Below are positions 24,886 through 33,175 of a stretch of 57,843 bases of DNA, piece by piece. Location of the stretch: positions 1-57,843 of the forward strand of contig JBKAGO010000006.1 of the NCBI GenBank assembly GCA_046290435.1, given 5' to 3'. The translations under genes and the position numbers were made by a program. Origin of the DNA: CAVQUE01 sp046290435 (GTDB taxonomy: Bacteria; Actinomycetota; Acidimicrobiia; Acidimicrobiales; UBA8592). Under the pieces are notes generated by a model. The model ran no database searches and was not told the DNA's origin. It saw only the letters and a program-made list of their open reading frames with translations. Position 1 is the first letter of the stretch. Every line of letters begins with the position of its first letter.

Positions 24886-25004
24886 GGCTTGTCATTTCCT
24901 CCACGGGAGAGCGGGACCATCGTGGCCGATGGGCCGGGGGGATGTCGGGTGGTACGGGTTCTGGTGGTCGGGGCGGCCGGTCATCGGCGAGGTCACGTGC
25001 GACG

Positions 25005-25871
25005 TCATGGATCGAGCTGATCGCGCAGGGTCTCGAGTGTTGCGGCGACATCGTCATCGAGTCGTTCGGGTACGACGACGTGCAGGCGGGCATGGAGATC
25101 GCCGGCGCCACGGGCTCCGGCGATGCCGCCGCCGGGGATGCGGAGGCGTCGTCCGTCGGAGCTCCCGGCCGGCACCTTCAGCGTCACGTTGCGGCCGCGT
25201 GGCGTGGGGACGCGCACCGTGCCGCCCAACGCAGCGGTGACGAACCCGATGGGCGCATCGACGACGATGTCGTCGCCGTCGCGCCGGAAGGGGCCGCGCT
25301 CGGCGACGGACACCTCGACGATCAGGTCACCCGATGGGCCGCCGTCCTGACCGGGGAGACCGGCGCCGCGGACACGGAGCGAGTCCCCGTCGGTGACGCC
25401 GGCGGGGATGGTGACCCGGCGGTCGGAGCCGTCGGGCATGGTGAGGTCGACCTGGTGGTCCTCGACGATGTCGGTCAGGTCGACGCGGACGCGTCCCACG
25501 ACATCGGCGCCCCGCAGTCCCATGCGGCGACCGCCGCCGAAGAGGTCGGCGAACAGGTCGTCGTCGCCCGACGACCAGTGGAAGCGGGTGTCGTCGCCGG
25601 GCCAGGCGCCCGCGTGGTGGCGGGAGCCCGCCGGGCCATGAGGGGGAGCATTGCGGAGACGGTCGTAGGCCGTGCGCTCGTCGGGATCGCCGAGGACCTC
25701 ATAGGCACGGGCGATCCGCCCGAACCGCTCGGGGGCCTCGGGGTCGTCGGGCCGGGTGTCGGGATGGGTCTCGCGGGCCAGGCGCCGGTAGGCGCGGGCG
25801 ATCGCGGCCTGATCGGCGTCGGGGGAGACCCCGAGGACGTCATAGAGGTCGGCGTCGAGAAGATCGTGCAT
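25005..25871 (-). CDS. DnaJ-like co-chaperone without zinc finger (CbpA type)
   Basis: The 288-aa protein has an N-terminal J domain with HPD (ETHPDTRPDD) to stimulate DnaK, a Gly/Ser-rich stretch, then two beta-sandwich substrate domains (GRVRVDLTDI..., VRVPTPRGRNVTLKVP). The four CxxCxGxG zinc repeats of classical DnaJ are absent, so it is a type-II DnaJ/CbpA-like protein. The ATG at 25871 follows GGGGAGA. A HAIR operator lies 24 bases upstream. The partner clpB follows in the same direction. Confidence 0.9.
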   Translation of the reverse strand: MHDLLDADLYDVLGVSPDADQAAIARAYRRLARETHPDTRPDDPEAPERFGRIARAYEVLGDPDERTAYDRLRNAPPHGPAGSRHHAGAWPGDDTRFHWSSGDDDLFADLFGGGRRMGLRGADVVGRVRVDLTDIVEDHQVDLTMPDGSDRRVTIPAGVTDGDSLRVRGAGLPGQDGGPSGDLIVEVSVAERGPFRRDGDDIVVDAPIGFVTAALGGTVRVPTPRGRNVTLKVPAGSSDGRRLRIPGGGIAGARGAGDLHARLHVVVPERLDDDVAATLETLRDQLDP

Positions 25872-25894
25872 ACGGTCTCCCCAAGTTCGTCAGA

Positions 25895-25915
25895 GTTGAG
25901 TTTATTCCACTCAAG
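25895..25915 (-). promoter_or_regulatory. HAIR element (HspR operator)
   Basis: GTTGAGT-N7-ACTCAAG matches the HAIR consensus CTTGAGT-N7-ACTCAAG at all but the first base. It lies 24-44 bases upstream of the DnaJ-like gene's ATG, where it could cover a promoter. HspR usually represses dnaK and clpB in actinobacteria, so this operator probably controls the DnaJ-like gene and clpB. No hspR gene is in the window. Confidence 0.88.
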
Positions 25916-26037
25916 TTTTCTGACAGGGATCGTCGATCAGGGCCGCATGGCCCGGACGTGCTCGCCCCGTCGCCTCAACGCTGCCACGCCGCTGCCGATT
26001 GGACCACCGACGTTCGTCACACCTCCCGGAGACAGTC

Positions 26038-26508
26038 ATGCCCGATTTCGCCAAGAAGGCCGCCAAGCGGGTTGCCGCCGTCGCGCACGACGGCGAGATC
26101 ACCCGCGCCGCCCTGTTCGTCCGACCCTGTACGGGCGAGACCGCCAAGGCGCTCGGCGCACCCGGCGGCGTCTTGTCCCACGTCGGTCGCCTGGCCGACG
26201 ACGTGGCCGGAGAGCTCGGCACAGACGAGTCGGGCCCCGCCACGGCGTTCACCCACAACGCCGTCCTGGTGCTCACCGACCGCCGCCTGCTGGTGTTCGG
26301 CCACGGCAGCCTCACCGGACGCGTGAAGGGCCTCGTCGCCGATTTCGACCTGTCCGACATCGCCCGGCTGCACCTCGACACTCCCGAGGGGGCAGCGGCC
26401 ACCCTCGAGCTGACCTTCACCGACGACACCACGGTGCGGCTCGTGCCCGGCTCGCGCCGTCAGCGGTTCGTCGAGGCCTTCGACGAGGGCCGGGTCGCCG
26501 AAGCCTGA
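26038..26508 (+). CDS. Hypothetical protein with PH-like domain
   Basis: A 156-aa soluble protein. Residues about 75-150 show the strand pattern of small bacterial PH-like domains (NAVLVLTDRRLLVFGHG, then VADFDLSDIARLHLD and a final helix QRFVEAFDEG). The N-terminal part is basic (KKAAKRVAAV). No catalytic motif is seen. ATG 26038 follows GGAG; an in-frame ATG at 25999 has no ribosome site. Function unknown. Confidence 0.7.
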   Translation: MPDFAKKAAKRVAAVAHDGEITRAALFVRPCTGETAKALGAPGGVLSHVGRLADDVAGELGTDESGPATAFTHNAVLVLTDRRLLVFGHGSLTGRVKGLVADFDLSDIARLHLDTPEGAAATLELTFTDDTTVRLVPGSRRQRFVEAFDEGRVAEA

Positions 26509-26549
26509 GCCCGGCCGCTTCCGGATTCCGCCCCCGACCGGGCACAGGG

Positions 26550-28022
26550 TCAGATCACGAAGGCACCGTCGGGGCCGATCCGGGCCGCAGCCCCGACCGA
26601 AGCTCCTGCGAGCACGTGATCGATCGCGGCCGCATCCGTCGACGCTGCGAGCGTGCGGCCACCGGAGACGTCGAGCACCGCGAGCGCACGGCCGGGGCCC
26701 TCGCGGTCGAACACGACCGTCGCCGCGGCAACCGTGGCAGGCCCGACGACCGCCGCCGGTGCCACCGCCTCGACGCGGCCCGTCGTGGCGGCCGCCCGCT
26801 CGGTCACGTCGACGACCCAGGTGCCGACGTCGCCACGATCGGCGCCGACGGGCGCCACGACAACGACACCCTGCTTGGTGGCCATGCCCGACAGCGCCGT
26901 CACCGCGGCGATGCCACCCTCGGCCTGAACGACCTCGACCAGGCGCACCAGCGCACCGAGCGCGGCATTGTTGAACGGGCCGCCGCCGAAGGTCATACCT
27001 CCCGTCCGTGATGGCGGAGCGGCCGCGAGTCCCAGCTCGGCGACCTGGAGCTCGACCGCAACGGGGAAACAGCTGTAGAGATCCCAATGGTCGACGGCGG
27101 CCACGGGAACGGCCGAGGAGTCCATGGCCCGGGCGATCTCCGACAGCGCCGGACACCGGCCGATGTCGGCGCGTTCGCTGACCGGGACCACCAGGTCCGC
27201 CCCGATGACCGAGCGGATCTCCACGACCGCCGCCGGGTCGAACCCGCCCGCCCGGGCGGTCGCCGCCGACGTCACCAGCACCGCAGCAGCCTGATCCACG
27301 TTCCACTGGGTGACGTGGCGCGCGTGATACGGCGACGCAAGCGGGCGCCCCCAACCCTCGTCGGCCAGGCGCGCCTCGGCGTCTGGCTCCCATGCGTAGG
27401 GGTTGTCGGCCGCTCCCCTCGCCTGGTGGAGCCAGAGACGGTCGATCTCGGCGCGACGCTCGGCAGCGCTGCGCCCCGCCGCGGCCGATCGGGCGCTGTC
27501 GATCAGCGCGTAGTGCTCGACTGCGGCGACCATCCCGGTGTCGATCTCGAGCCGGGAGATGACGAGCTCGGCCGGTCGGATGTGCTCATCGGGAACGGCG
27601 TCGTCCTGGACGGTCTCGTCGGCATCGAGGCCGGCGCGGCGACGATCGGCGGCACGCCGGCGTGCCTCGCCGCCGGCGACGAGCGTCGCCTGCGATCGGC
27701 CTGCGGCCACGTCGGCGACGGCGCGACCGATCAGCGACGTCTGCAGCACGCCCAGGTCGGCGAGCACCATCCGGGCACCGACGATACCGCACGCCTGCGC
27801 CACCAGAGCCGCCGGGTCCCCCAGCGACCACGATCCCTGGGCCACGATGACCTGATCGACCAGATTCGCCACCGCTCGGGGAACCGGGCCCGATCCCGCG
27901 GCGCCGAGCGCCCGGCGGGCCGCCTCGACCATCAGCGCCACCGCATCGCCCCGCGGCTCTTCGTCGCTGCGCCTCGTCGAAGCGCCCACGCCAGCGATCA
28001 CGATCTCGACCCGTTGGTTCAT
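26550..28022 (-). CDS. Thiolase-like protein (acetyl-CoA acetyltransferase/SCP-x group)
   Basis: About 490 aa with the fold and late motifs of the lipid-transfer thiolase group: VDHWDLYSCFPVAVELQ and TGGMTFGGGPFNNAALG, plus an added C-terminal beta domain (VVAPVGADRGDVGTWVVDVT onward) found in many actinobacterial members. The classical N-terminal nucleophilic Cys is not evident at its expected place (near LADLGVLQTSLIGRAV). It may therefore work without the usual acyl-cysteine or be a degraded thiolase; members often act in sterol or fatty-acid side-chain breakdown. Start choice between ATG 28022 and ATG 28034 is uncertain, as neither has a ribosome site. Confidence 0.78.
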   Translation of the reverse strand: MNQRVEIVIAGVGASTRRSDEEPRGDAVALMVEAARRALGAAGSGPVPRAVANLVDQVIVAQGSWSLGDPAALVAQACGIVGARMVLADLGVLQTSLIGRAVADVAAGRSQATLVAGGEARRRAADRRRAGLDADETVQDDAVPDEHIRPAELVISRLEIDTGMVAAVEHYALIDSARSAAAGRSAAERRAEIDRLWLHQARGAADNPYAWEPDAEARLADEGWGRPLASPYHARHVTQWNVDQAAAVLVTSAATARAGGFDPAAVVEIRSVIGADLVVPVSERADIGRCPALSEIARAMDSSAVPVAAVDHWDLYSCFPVAVELQVAELGLAAAPPSRTGGMTFGGGPFNNAALGALVRLVEVVQAEGGIAAVTALSGMATKQGVVVVAPVGADRGDVGTWVVDVTERAAATTGRVEAVAPAAVVGPATVAAATVVFDREGPGRALAVLDVSGGRTLAASTDAAAIDHVLAGASVGAAARIGPDGAFVI

Positions 28023-28034
28023 GCGGCGCAGCAT

Positions 28035-28329
28035 GCCAGTTCAGCCGCACCGCTCGCGCCCAGGCGCCGACCCGCTGCATACGGCATCACGTTGTCGGGC
28101 CGGTTTCCACGACGAACCGAAGCAGCATCGGTGTCGTCAGTGGCTGCGCCACTAGAGTACGGCCCGGGCCGGTGCCGGGCGAGGGTGTGTCTCGTGCCTC
28201 ACCGTGCCCTCACGCCGACCCCGACCCAGGCTCCAACGTGACCGCAGACCGAACCGCCCCCTCGCCTGATGCCGCGACCGGCATCGGCACCCCTTCGTCC
28301 CTCGACGGCACGCCGACATCGGAGAATCC
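28035..28329 (+). promoter_or_regulatory. Intergenic region ahead of the glycan cluster
   Basis: About 295 bases between the divergent thiolase and glf genes. I see no open frame with coding character. TAGAGT at 28153-28158 fits the -10 pattern of this genome and would give glf a leader of about 160 bases ending in CGGAG before the ATG. Confidence 0.35.
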
Positions 28330-29481
28330 ATGAGGGTCGGCATCGCAGGAGCCGGGTTCTCCGGCGCCGTCGTCGGACGCGAGCTCGCCGAGGCAGGCCA
28401 CGACGTCGTCATCCACGACAGCCGCGACCACATCGCCGGCAACTGCCACACCGAACGCGACGAGGTCGCCGGCGGGGTCCTCGTCCACCGGTACGGGCCG
28501 CACATCTTCCACACCGACAACGAACGGGTGTGGGACTACATCAACACCCACGGCGAAATGGTCCCGTTCAACCACAAGGTCAAGACCACGGTCGGCGGAC
28601 GCGTGTACTCGCTGCCGGTCAACCTGATGACCATCAATGCCCTCTTCGAGACCGCACTCGGCCCCGACGAGGCCAAGGCCTTCATCGCCGAGCGAGCCGA
28701 CGACACCATCGACGAGCCCGCCAACTTCGAAGAGCAGGCCCTCAAGTTCGTCGGACGCGAGCTCTACGAGGCCTTCTTCGAGGGCTACACCCGCAAGCAG
28801 TGGGGCCTCGACCCGCGCCAGCTCCCGGCCTCGATCCTCAAACGGCTACCGGTGCGTTTCAACTACGACGACAGCTACTTCAACCACCCGCACCAGGCGA
28901 TGCCGCTCAACGGCTACACCGAGATCGTGGCGTCGATCCTCGACCACCCGTCCATCACGGTGCACCTGTCGTCGTCGCTCGACCCCACCACCGCCCGCGA
29001 CGAGTTCGACCACGTCATCTGGACCGGGCCGCTCGACGCCTGGTTCGATCACCGGCTGGGCCGGCTGGGCTACCGCACCCTCGACTTCGAGCGCATCGAC
29101 GCGGACGGCGACTTCCAGGGTTGTTCGGTGATGAACTACGGCGACGTCGAGGTGCCGTTCACCCGCATCAGCGAGCACAAGCACTTCTCGCCGTGGGAGT
29201 CCCACGACGCCACCGTGGCCTTCCGCGAGTTCAGCCGCGAGTGCGGCCCGAACGACATCCCCTACTATCCGATCCGTCTGGTCGATGACAAGGATCTCCT
29301 CCGCCAGTACCTCGATCTCGCTCGAGCCGAGGCCGGCGTGACCTTCGTCGGCCGGCTCGGTACCTATCGGTACCTCGACATGGACGTGACCATCGGAGAG
29401 GCGCTCGACGCCGCGGACGGCATCATCGCTGCGCTCGGCGCAGGCGCACCCGTCCCGTCGTTCTTCGTCGATCCAACCTGA
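28330..29481 (+). CDS. glf: UDP-galactopyranose mutase
   Basis: The flavoenzyme interconverts UDP-galactopyranose and UDP-galactofuranose, supplying galactofuranose for envelope polymers. The 383-aa protein starts with the FAD motif GIAGAGFSGAVVGRELAEAG, continues with DHIAGNCHTE and YGPHIFHT, and has the active-site regions GYTRKQWGL and IPYYPIRL. Length is normal. The ATG at 28330 follows CGGAG. It is the first gene of a same-strand set that also includes GlfT2, its expected downstream enzyme, which supports the assignment. Confidence 0.96.
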   Translation: MRVGIAGAGFSGAVVGRELAEAGHDVVIHDSRDHIAGNCHTERDEVAGGVLVHRYGPHIFHTDNERVWDYINTHGEMVPFNHKVKTTVGGRVYSLPVNLMTINALFETALGPDEAKAFIAERADDTIDEPANFEEQALKFVGRELYEAFFEGYTRKQWGLDPRQLPASILKRLPVRFNYDDSYFNHPHQAMPLNGYTEIVASILDHPSITVHLSSSLDPTTARDEFDHVIWTGPLDAWFDHRLGRLGYRTLDFERIDADGDFQGCSVMNYGDVEVPFTRISEHKHFSPWESHDATVAFREFSRECGPNDIPYYPIRLVDDKDLLRQYLDLARAEAGVTFVGRLGTYRYLDMDVTIGEALDAADGIIAALGAGAPVPSFFVDPT

Positions 29482-29495
29482 TCCCGCAAGGACAT

Positions 29496-30794
29496 ATGAA
29501 GGTTCTCCTCCACATCGGTCAGCACAAGACAGGTTCGACAGCCCTCCAATCCACGCTCCGCAGCGACCGCGACCGGCTCATCGAGCACGGGATCCTCTAC
29601 CCCGACATCGGTCACCTCCGACCCTTCCCGAACTTCCTGGCGGCGGCGCACAACGGGTTGTTCTTCGGACTCATCGAGCGCCAGGGTGGCCCTGACCACT
29701 GGGAGACCCTCGACGAGATGCGCGACCGCCTGGCTGCCCAGGTCGCCGAGCACGACCCCCACACCGTGCTGATCAGCTCCGAGCGGGGCTTCATGGTCGC
29801 CGATCAGGGTTCCGATGCCGTGCTCGGGCGTCTCGACGAGACCGTGCCCGGCGACAAGGAGGTCGTCGCGTACCTCCGCCGCCCCGACCGTTTCCTGAGC
29901 AGCTACCACCGGCAGTTGATCGAGATGAGCCGCCGTGGCCTCGGGCCGCTGCACGAACCCGAACGGCTCGCCGCTCTCGAACGGACCTTCCAGCTCGACT
30001 ACGTCCGGGCGCTGCGACCCTGGGACGAGCGCTACGGCCCGGTGACCCTCCACCACTACGAGGCTGCCGGCGACACCATCGACCACTTCTACACGACCGT
30101 CCTCGGCATCGAGCCCCCGGAATTTCGCCCGGACCGGACCAACCCGAGCATCCCGCTGGTGCTGTCCAACCTCGCCCTCGACCATCTCCTGTCGGTCGGC
30201 GCTCTCGACCGCCTGCAGGTCCAGGCCCTCGTCGCTCACCGCGAACGCGAACGGGTCGACCTGCTCGGCCCCGACAACCGGCGCCGGCTCCTGGAATGGT
30301 TCGAGCCCCAGAACATCGAGCTCGGCGCCCGGGTGGGACGCGACCGCTTCTTCGAAGACCTGCCCCGCATGGTCGAGATCCCCGACGACTGGCTCACGGT
30401 GGCCGAGGCCGACGAGCGTTACCGCGGCATCTTCGCGGCGCTCGTGCAACCCGTCGACGTCGGCACGGTCCGCCGCGACTGCATGATCCTCGAGGATGCA
30501 GGAGCGATCGACGCCGCCTCGGCGCTGTATGCGGCTCGGTCCGGATTCCTGAGCCCGGAGGACCGCTCGTGGTTCCGTGAGGACCTCGAGGCGGTCAGCG
30601 GCGGCGAGTGGACGATTCGCGATGGCGTCTACGCAGGCCCTCCCGAACCACCACCGCCCCCGCCGCCGCCACCACCACCACCCTCGGACGTCGTGCGGAT
30701 CGCCCGCGGCGTCAGGCGCAGGCTGGGCGGCGTCCGCCGCCGGTTGAGCACCGCTCGGGGTCTCGTCACCGAAGCTGTCACCCGACGGCGCTGA
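29496..30794 (+). CDS. Sulfotransferase-like protein 1 (with polyproline run)
   Basis: A 432-aa protein starting MKVLLHIGQHKTGSTALQ, the PAPS 5'-phosphosulfate loop of P-loop sulfotransferases, with a 3'-phosphate region YLRRPDRFLSSYHR at about 127-140. The fold should cover the first 240 residues; the rest is helical and unassigned. Residues 385-396 are twelve consecutive prolines, ahead of a very basic tail, so translation probably needs EF-P and the tail may bind membrane or polyanion. It starts 14 bases after glf with AAGGA as its ribosome site. It is related to the protein at 33176-34342. Likely substrate: a surface glycan (inference). Confidence 0.8.
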   Translation: MKVLLHIGQHKTGSTALQSTLRSDRDRLIEHGILYPDIGHLRPFPNFLAAAHNGLFFGLIERQGGPDHWETLDEMRDRLAAQVAEHDPHTVLISSERGFMVADQGSDAVLGRLDETVPGDKEVVAYLRRPDRFLSSYHRQLIEMSRRGLGPLHEPERLAALERTFQLDYVRALRPWDERYGPVTLHHYEAAGDTIDHFYTTVLGIEPPEFRPDRTNPSIPLVLSNLALDHLLSVGALDRLQVQALVAHRERERVDLLGPDNRRRLLEWFEPQNIELGARVGRDRFFEDLPRMVEIPDDWLTVAEADERYRGIFAALVQPVDVGTVRRDCMILEDAGAIDAASALYAARSGFLSPEDRSWFREDLEAVSGGEWTIRDGVYAGPPEPPPPPPPPPPPPSDVVRIARGVRRRLGGVRRRLSTARGLVTEAVTRRR

Positions 30795-30843
30795 CCGCAC
30801 CGAACGCAGATGGGGTATAGCCCCATGCCGCCGGCTCGTTTGC

Positions 30844-30849
30844 TACGTT
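30844..30849 (+). promoter_or_regulatory. -10 box of the acyltransferase gene
   Basis: TACGTT lies seven bases before the ATC codon at 30857, the same spacing as between -10 boxes and ATG/GTG starts of other leaderless-looking genes here. A 17-bp palindrome ATGGGGTATAGCCCCAT (30810-30826) reaches the expected -35 position and may be an operator. Confidence 0.5.
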
Positions 30850-30856
30850 CGCGGGG

Positions 30857-33097
30857 ATCGCTTCTCCCCCCTCTTCTTCCGACGCGCCCTATTCGTGGGG
30901 CCACCGGCCGTACCTGACGGGACTGCGAGCCCCTGCGGTGTACCTGGTGGTGGTGTTCCACGCCGGGATCGCCACGTTTGCCGGCGGCTTCATCGCCGTC
31001 GACCTGTTCTTCGTGCTGTCGGGGTTCCTCGTCTGCCACGTGCTGCTCGACGAGCTCGACGAGCACGGCAGGATCCGCTTCGCCCGCTTCTACGCCCGAC
31101 GGTTCCGCCGCCTGCTGCCGGCCGCGCTCGTCGCCATCGCCGGCACGGCTGCGATCTTCATGGCGGTCGCCTCGCCGCTGGAACGTGCCGAACTGGTCGG
31201 CGACGCACGGGCCGCGCTCCTCTACTTCGCCAACTGGCACTTCGTGGCCGAGGCCAGCGACTACTTCGCCGCCGATGGCAACGAGTCGCCCTTCCTGCAC
31301 TTCTGGTCGCTGTCGGTCGAGGAGCAGTACTACTTCGTCTTCCCCGTTCTCCTCGTCGGAGCGGTCGCTCTCTCCCGCAGGCGACCATCGCTGCTGCCGA
31401 TCCTGCTGCTGATCCCCCTCGGGGCATCGTTGATGCGTCAGTTCACCCTCGACGACGCGATGCACGCCTACTACGGCACCGACGCCCGCGTGTACCAACC
31501 GCTCGCCGGCGCCGCATTCGCTGCCTGGCTGCGTGCTCGCAGACGCCCCTTCGTCGCGCCGGCTGCGACGGGCTCGGTCATGGGCTTCGCAGCGCTGGTG
31601 CTGTTCTTCGCCCTCGCGTCCTCGGGCGCAGACGGTATCTCGACCTCGAGCCGGGGGCTGCTGGCCACCATCGTGTCCATCGGCATCGTCGCCGGCCTCG
31701 AGTCAACGCCTGCGGGCCTACCGGCCCGGCTGCTGTCCGGACGGGCGATGCAGTACCTCGGCGACATCTCCTACGGCACGTACCTGTGGCACTGGCCGGT
31801 CATCCTGGCCACCGACCGCCTCCTCGAGATCGGCCGCGTGCCCCTGGCCCTCAGCGCTGCCGTCATCTCGACTGCGCTCGCCGCACTGAGCCACGAGATC
31901 GTCGAACGGCCGCTGCGGATCCGCGGTCGCCTCGACCGGGTTCCCCGCACCGTGGTGGCCGGCGGGCTGGCCTGTTCGGTCGTGGCCGCGGTGTGGTTGG
32001 CACCGGCGATGCTGCGCACCGACGGTGGGCCACTGGTCGCTCGCCCGGCGGGCGGCGTCAGCCCGGCCGAACTGGCGGCCCTGGCACCTGCCACCGGAGA
32101 CGGCGACACCGTCGATGGAGCGGGTGCCGCCGCCGAGGAGGCCCTTCTCGCTCCCGAGGATCGCATCGGCGCGCTCGCCCCCGAACCTCCGGGTAGCACC
32201 GCCCGGCCGACCGCCACACCCGACGTCGAGCCCCTGGCAGGCACCGACGACACCGGATCGCAAGCACGTCGTTCGACCGGACCGGTGGAACCGGGCGACC
32301 TCGATCTCGAAGCCGCAGGCGAGAAACGCGCCCTCTACACCTGCGTCGACGGCACCCCCGAGGACTGCCTGCTCCGATCCGGCAGCGGGACCCACATCCA
32401 TGTGATCGGCGACAGCCACGCCGCCGCGCTCGTTCCCGCCTTCCTCGCACTCGCCGAGGACGCCGACCTCACCTTGTCGGTCACCACCATGGGGAGCTGC
32501 CCGTGGCAGGAGGGGCTCCTGATCGCCGATCGCAACAGCGGCCAGATCGACCGATGCCGCGAAGCACGGGCCGACGCCTACGAGCGGGTCGTGCCCGCCC
32601 TCGATCCCGGCGTCGTGGTCGTGGCCTCGCGTGCCCTCGACACCCCCTACTGGCTCGAGGAACGCGAGCCGCCCGTCGCCGAAGACCCCGACCTCGAAGG
32701 CGACCCGTGGGAGGCGACATCGCGAGAGACCCTGCGCGGCCTGCGCTCCGATGGCTACGAGGTCGTGGTCGTCGAGCCCGTCCCCGAAGCCCGCGGGTTC
32801 AACCCCCTCCGATGCCTATCGGGCGCCACGACCGTCGACGACTGTGCGTTCGTCGACGAGGCCGGCCGCCTCGACAGCGAGCGCTTCCTGCGCGACATCG
32901 CCGGCGCCACGCTGGGGATGGCCACCATCGACCTGGACCCGGTGGTCTGCCCGACCCTGCCGGTCTGCCCGGCCGTCGTCGGCGGCGAGGTCGTTCGCAG
33001 CGACGGTCACCACCTGTCGCAACCCTTCGCCGAGGCCATCGCGCCCGACGTCGGCGGAGGTCTGCGCGCCGCGGGGGCCATCGGCACGACGCCCTGA
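30857..33097 (+). CDS. Membrane O-acyltransferase with SGNH domain (OafA/OatA type), probable ATC start
   Basis: An integral-membrane acyltransferase-3 domain (about ten helices) is joined to an extracytoplasmic SGNH domain (IHVIGDSHAAA; late SDGHHLSQPF). Such proteins acetylate or acylate envelope glycans. Conserved motifs: HRPYLTGLRAPAVYLVVVFH, FIAVDLFFVLSGFLV, RFYARRFRRLLPA and SLSVEEQYY. The first canonical start is GTG 30938, only seven codons before the catalytic His, and would cut off the HRPYLTGLRAPA region and half of helix 1. No ATG, GTG or TTG occurs in frame between the stop at 30818 and 30938. ATC 30857 gives a natural N-terminus (ASPPSSSDAPYSW...) and is seven bases after TACGTT. 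About 746 aa from there. Confidence 0.88.
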   Translation: MASPPSSSDAPYSWGHRPYLTGLRAPAVYLVVVFHAGIATFAGGFIAVDLFFVLSGFLVCHVLLDELDEHGRIRFARFYARRFRRLLPAALVAIAGTAAIFMAVASPLERAELVGDARAALLYFANWHFVAEASDYFAADGNESPFLHFWSLSVEEQYYFVFPVLLVGAVALSRRRPSLLPILLLIPLGASLMRQFTLDDAMHAYYGTDARVYQPLAGAAFAAWLRARRRPFVAPAATGSVMGFAALVLFFALASSGADGISTSSRGLLATIVSIGIVAGLESTPAGLPARLLSGRAMQYLGDISYGTYLWHWPVILATDRLLEIGRVPLALSAAVISTALAALSHEIVERPLRIRGRLDRVPRTVVAGGLACSVVAAVWLAPAMLRTDGGPLVARPAGGVSPAELAALAPATGDGDTVDGAGAAAEEALLAPEDRIGALAPEPPGSTARPTATPDVEPLAGTDDTGSQARRSTGPVEPGDLDLEAAGEKRALYTCVDGTPEDCLLRSGSGTHIHVIGDSHAAALVPAFLALAEDADLTLSVTTMGSCPWQEGLLIADRNSGQIDRCREARADAYERVVPALDPGVVVVASRALDTPYWLEEREPPVAEDPDLEGDPWEATSRETLRGLRSDGYEVVVVEPVPEARGFNPLRCLSGATTVDDCAFVDEAGRLDSERFLRDIAGATLGMATIDLDPVVCPTLPVCPAVVGGEVVRSDGHHLSQPFAEAIAPDVGGGLRAAGAIGTTP

Positions 33098-33175
33098 ACC
33101 CTGCGCGACCGAGCCTGGGTCGCCGTACCAGCTGGTATCTTCCCTCTCCGCCCTGTCCCTGTCATCGGAGTGTCA

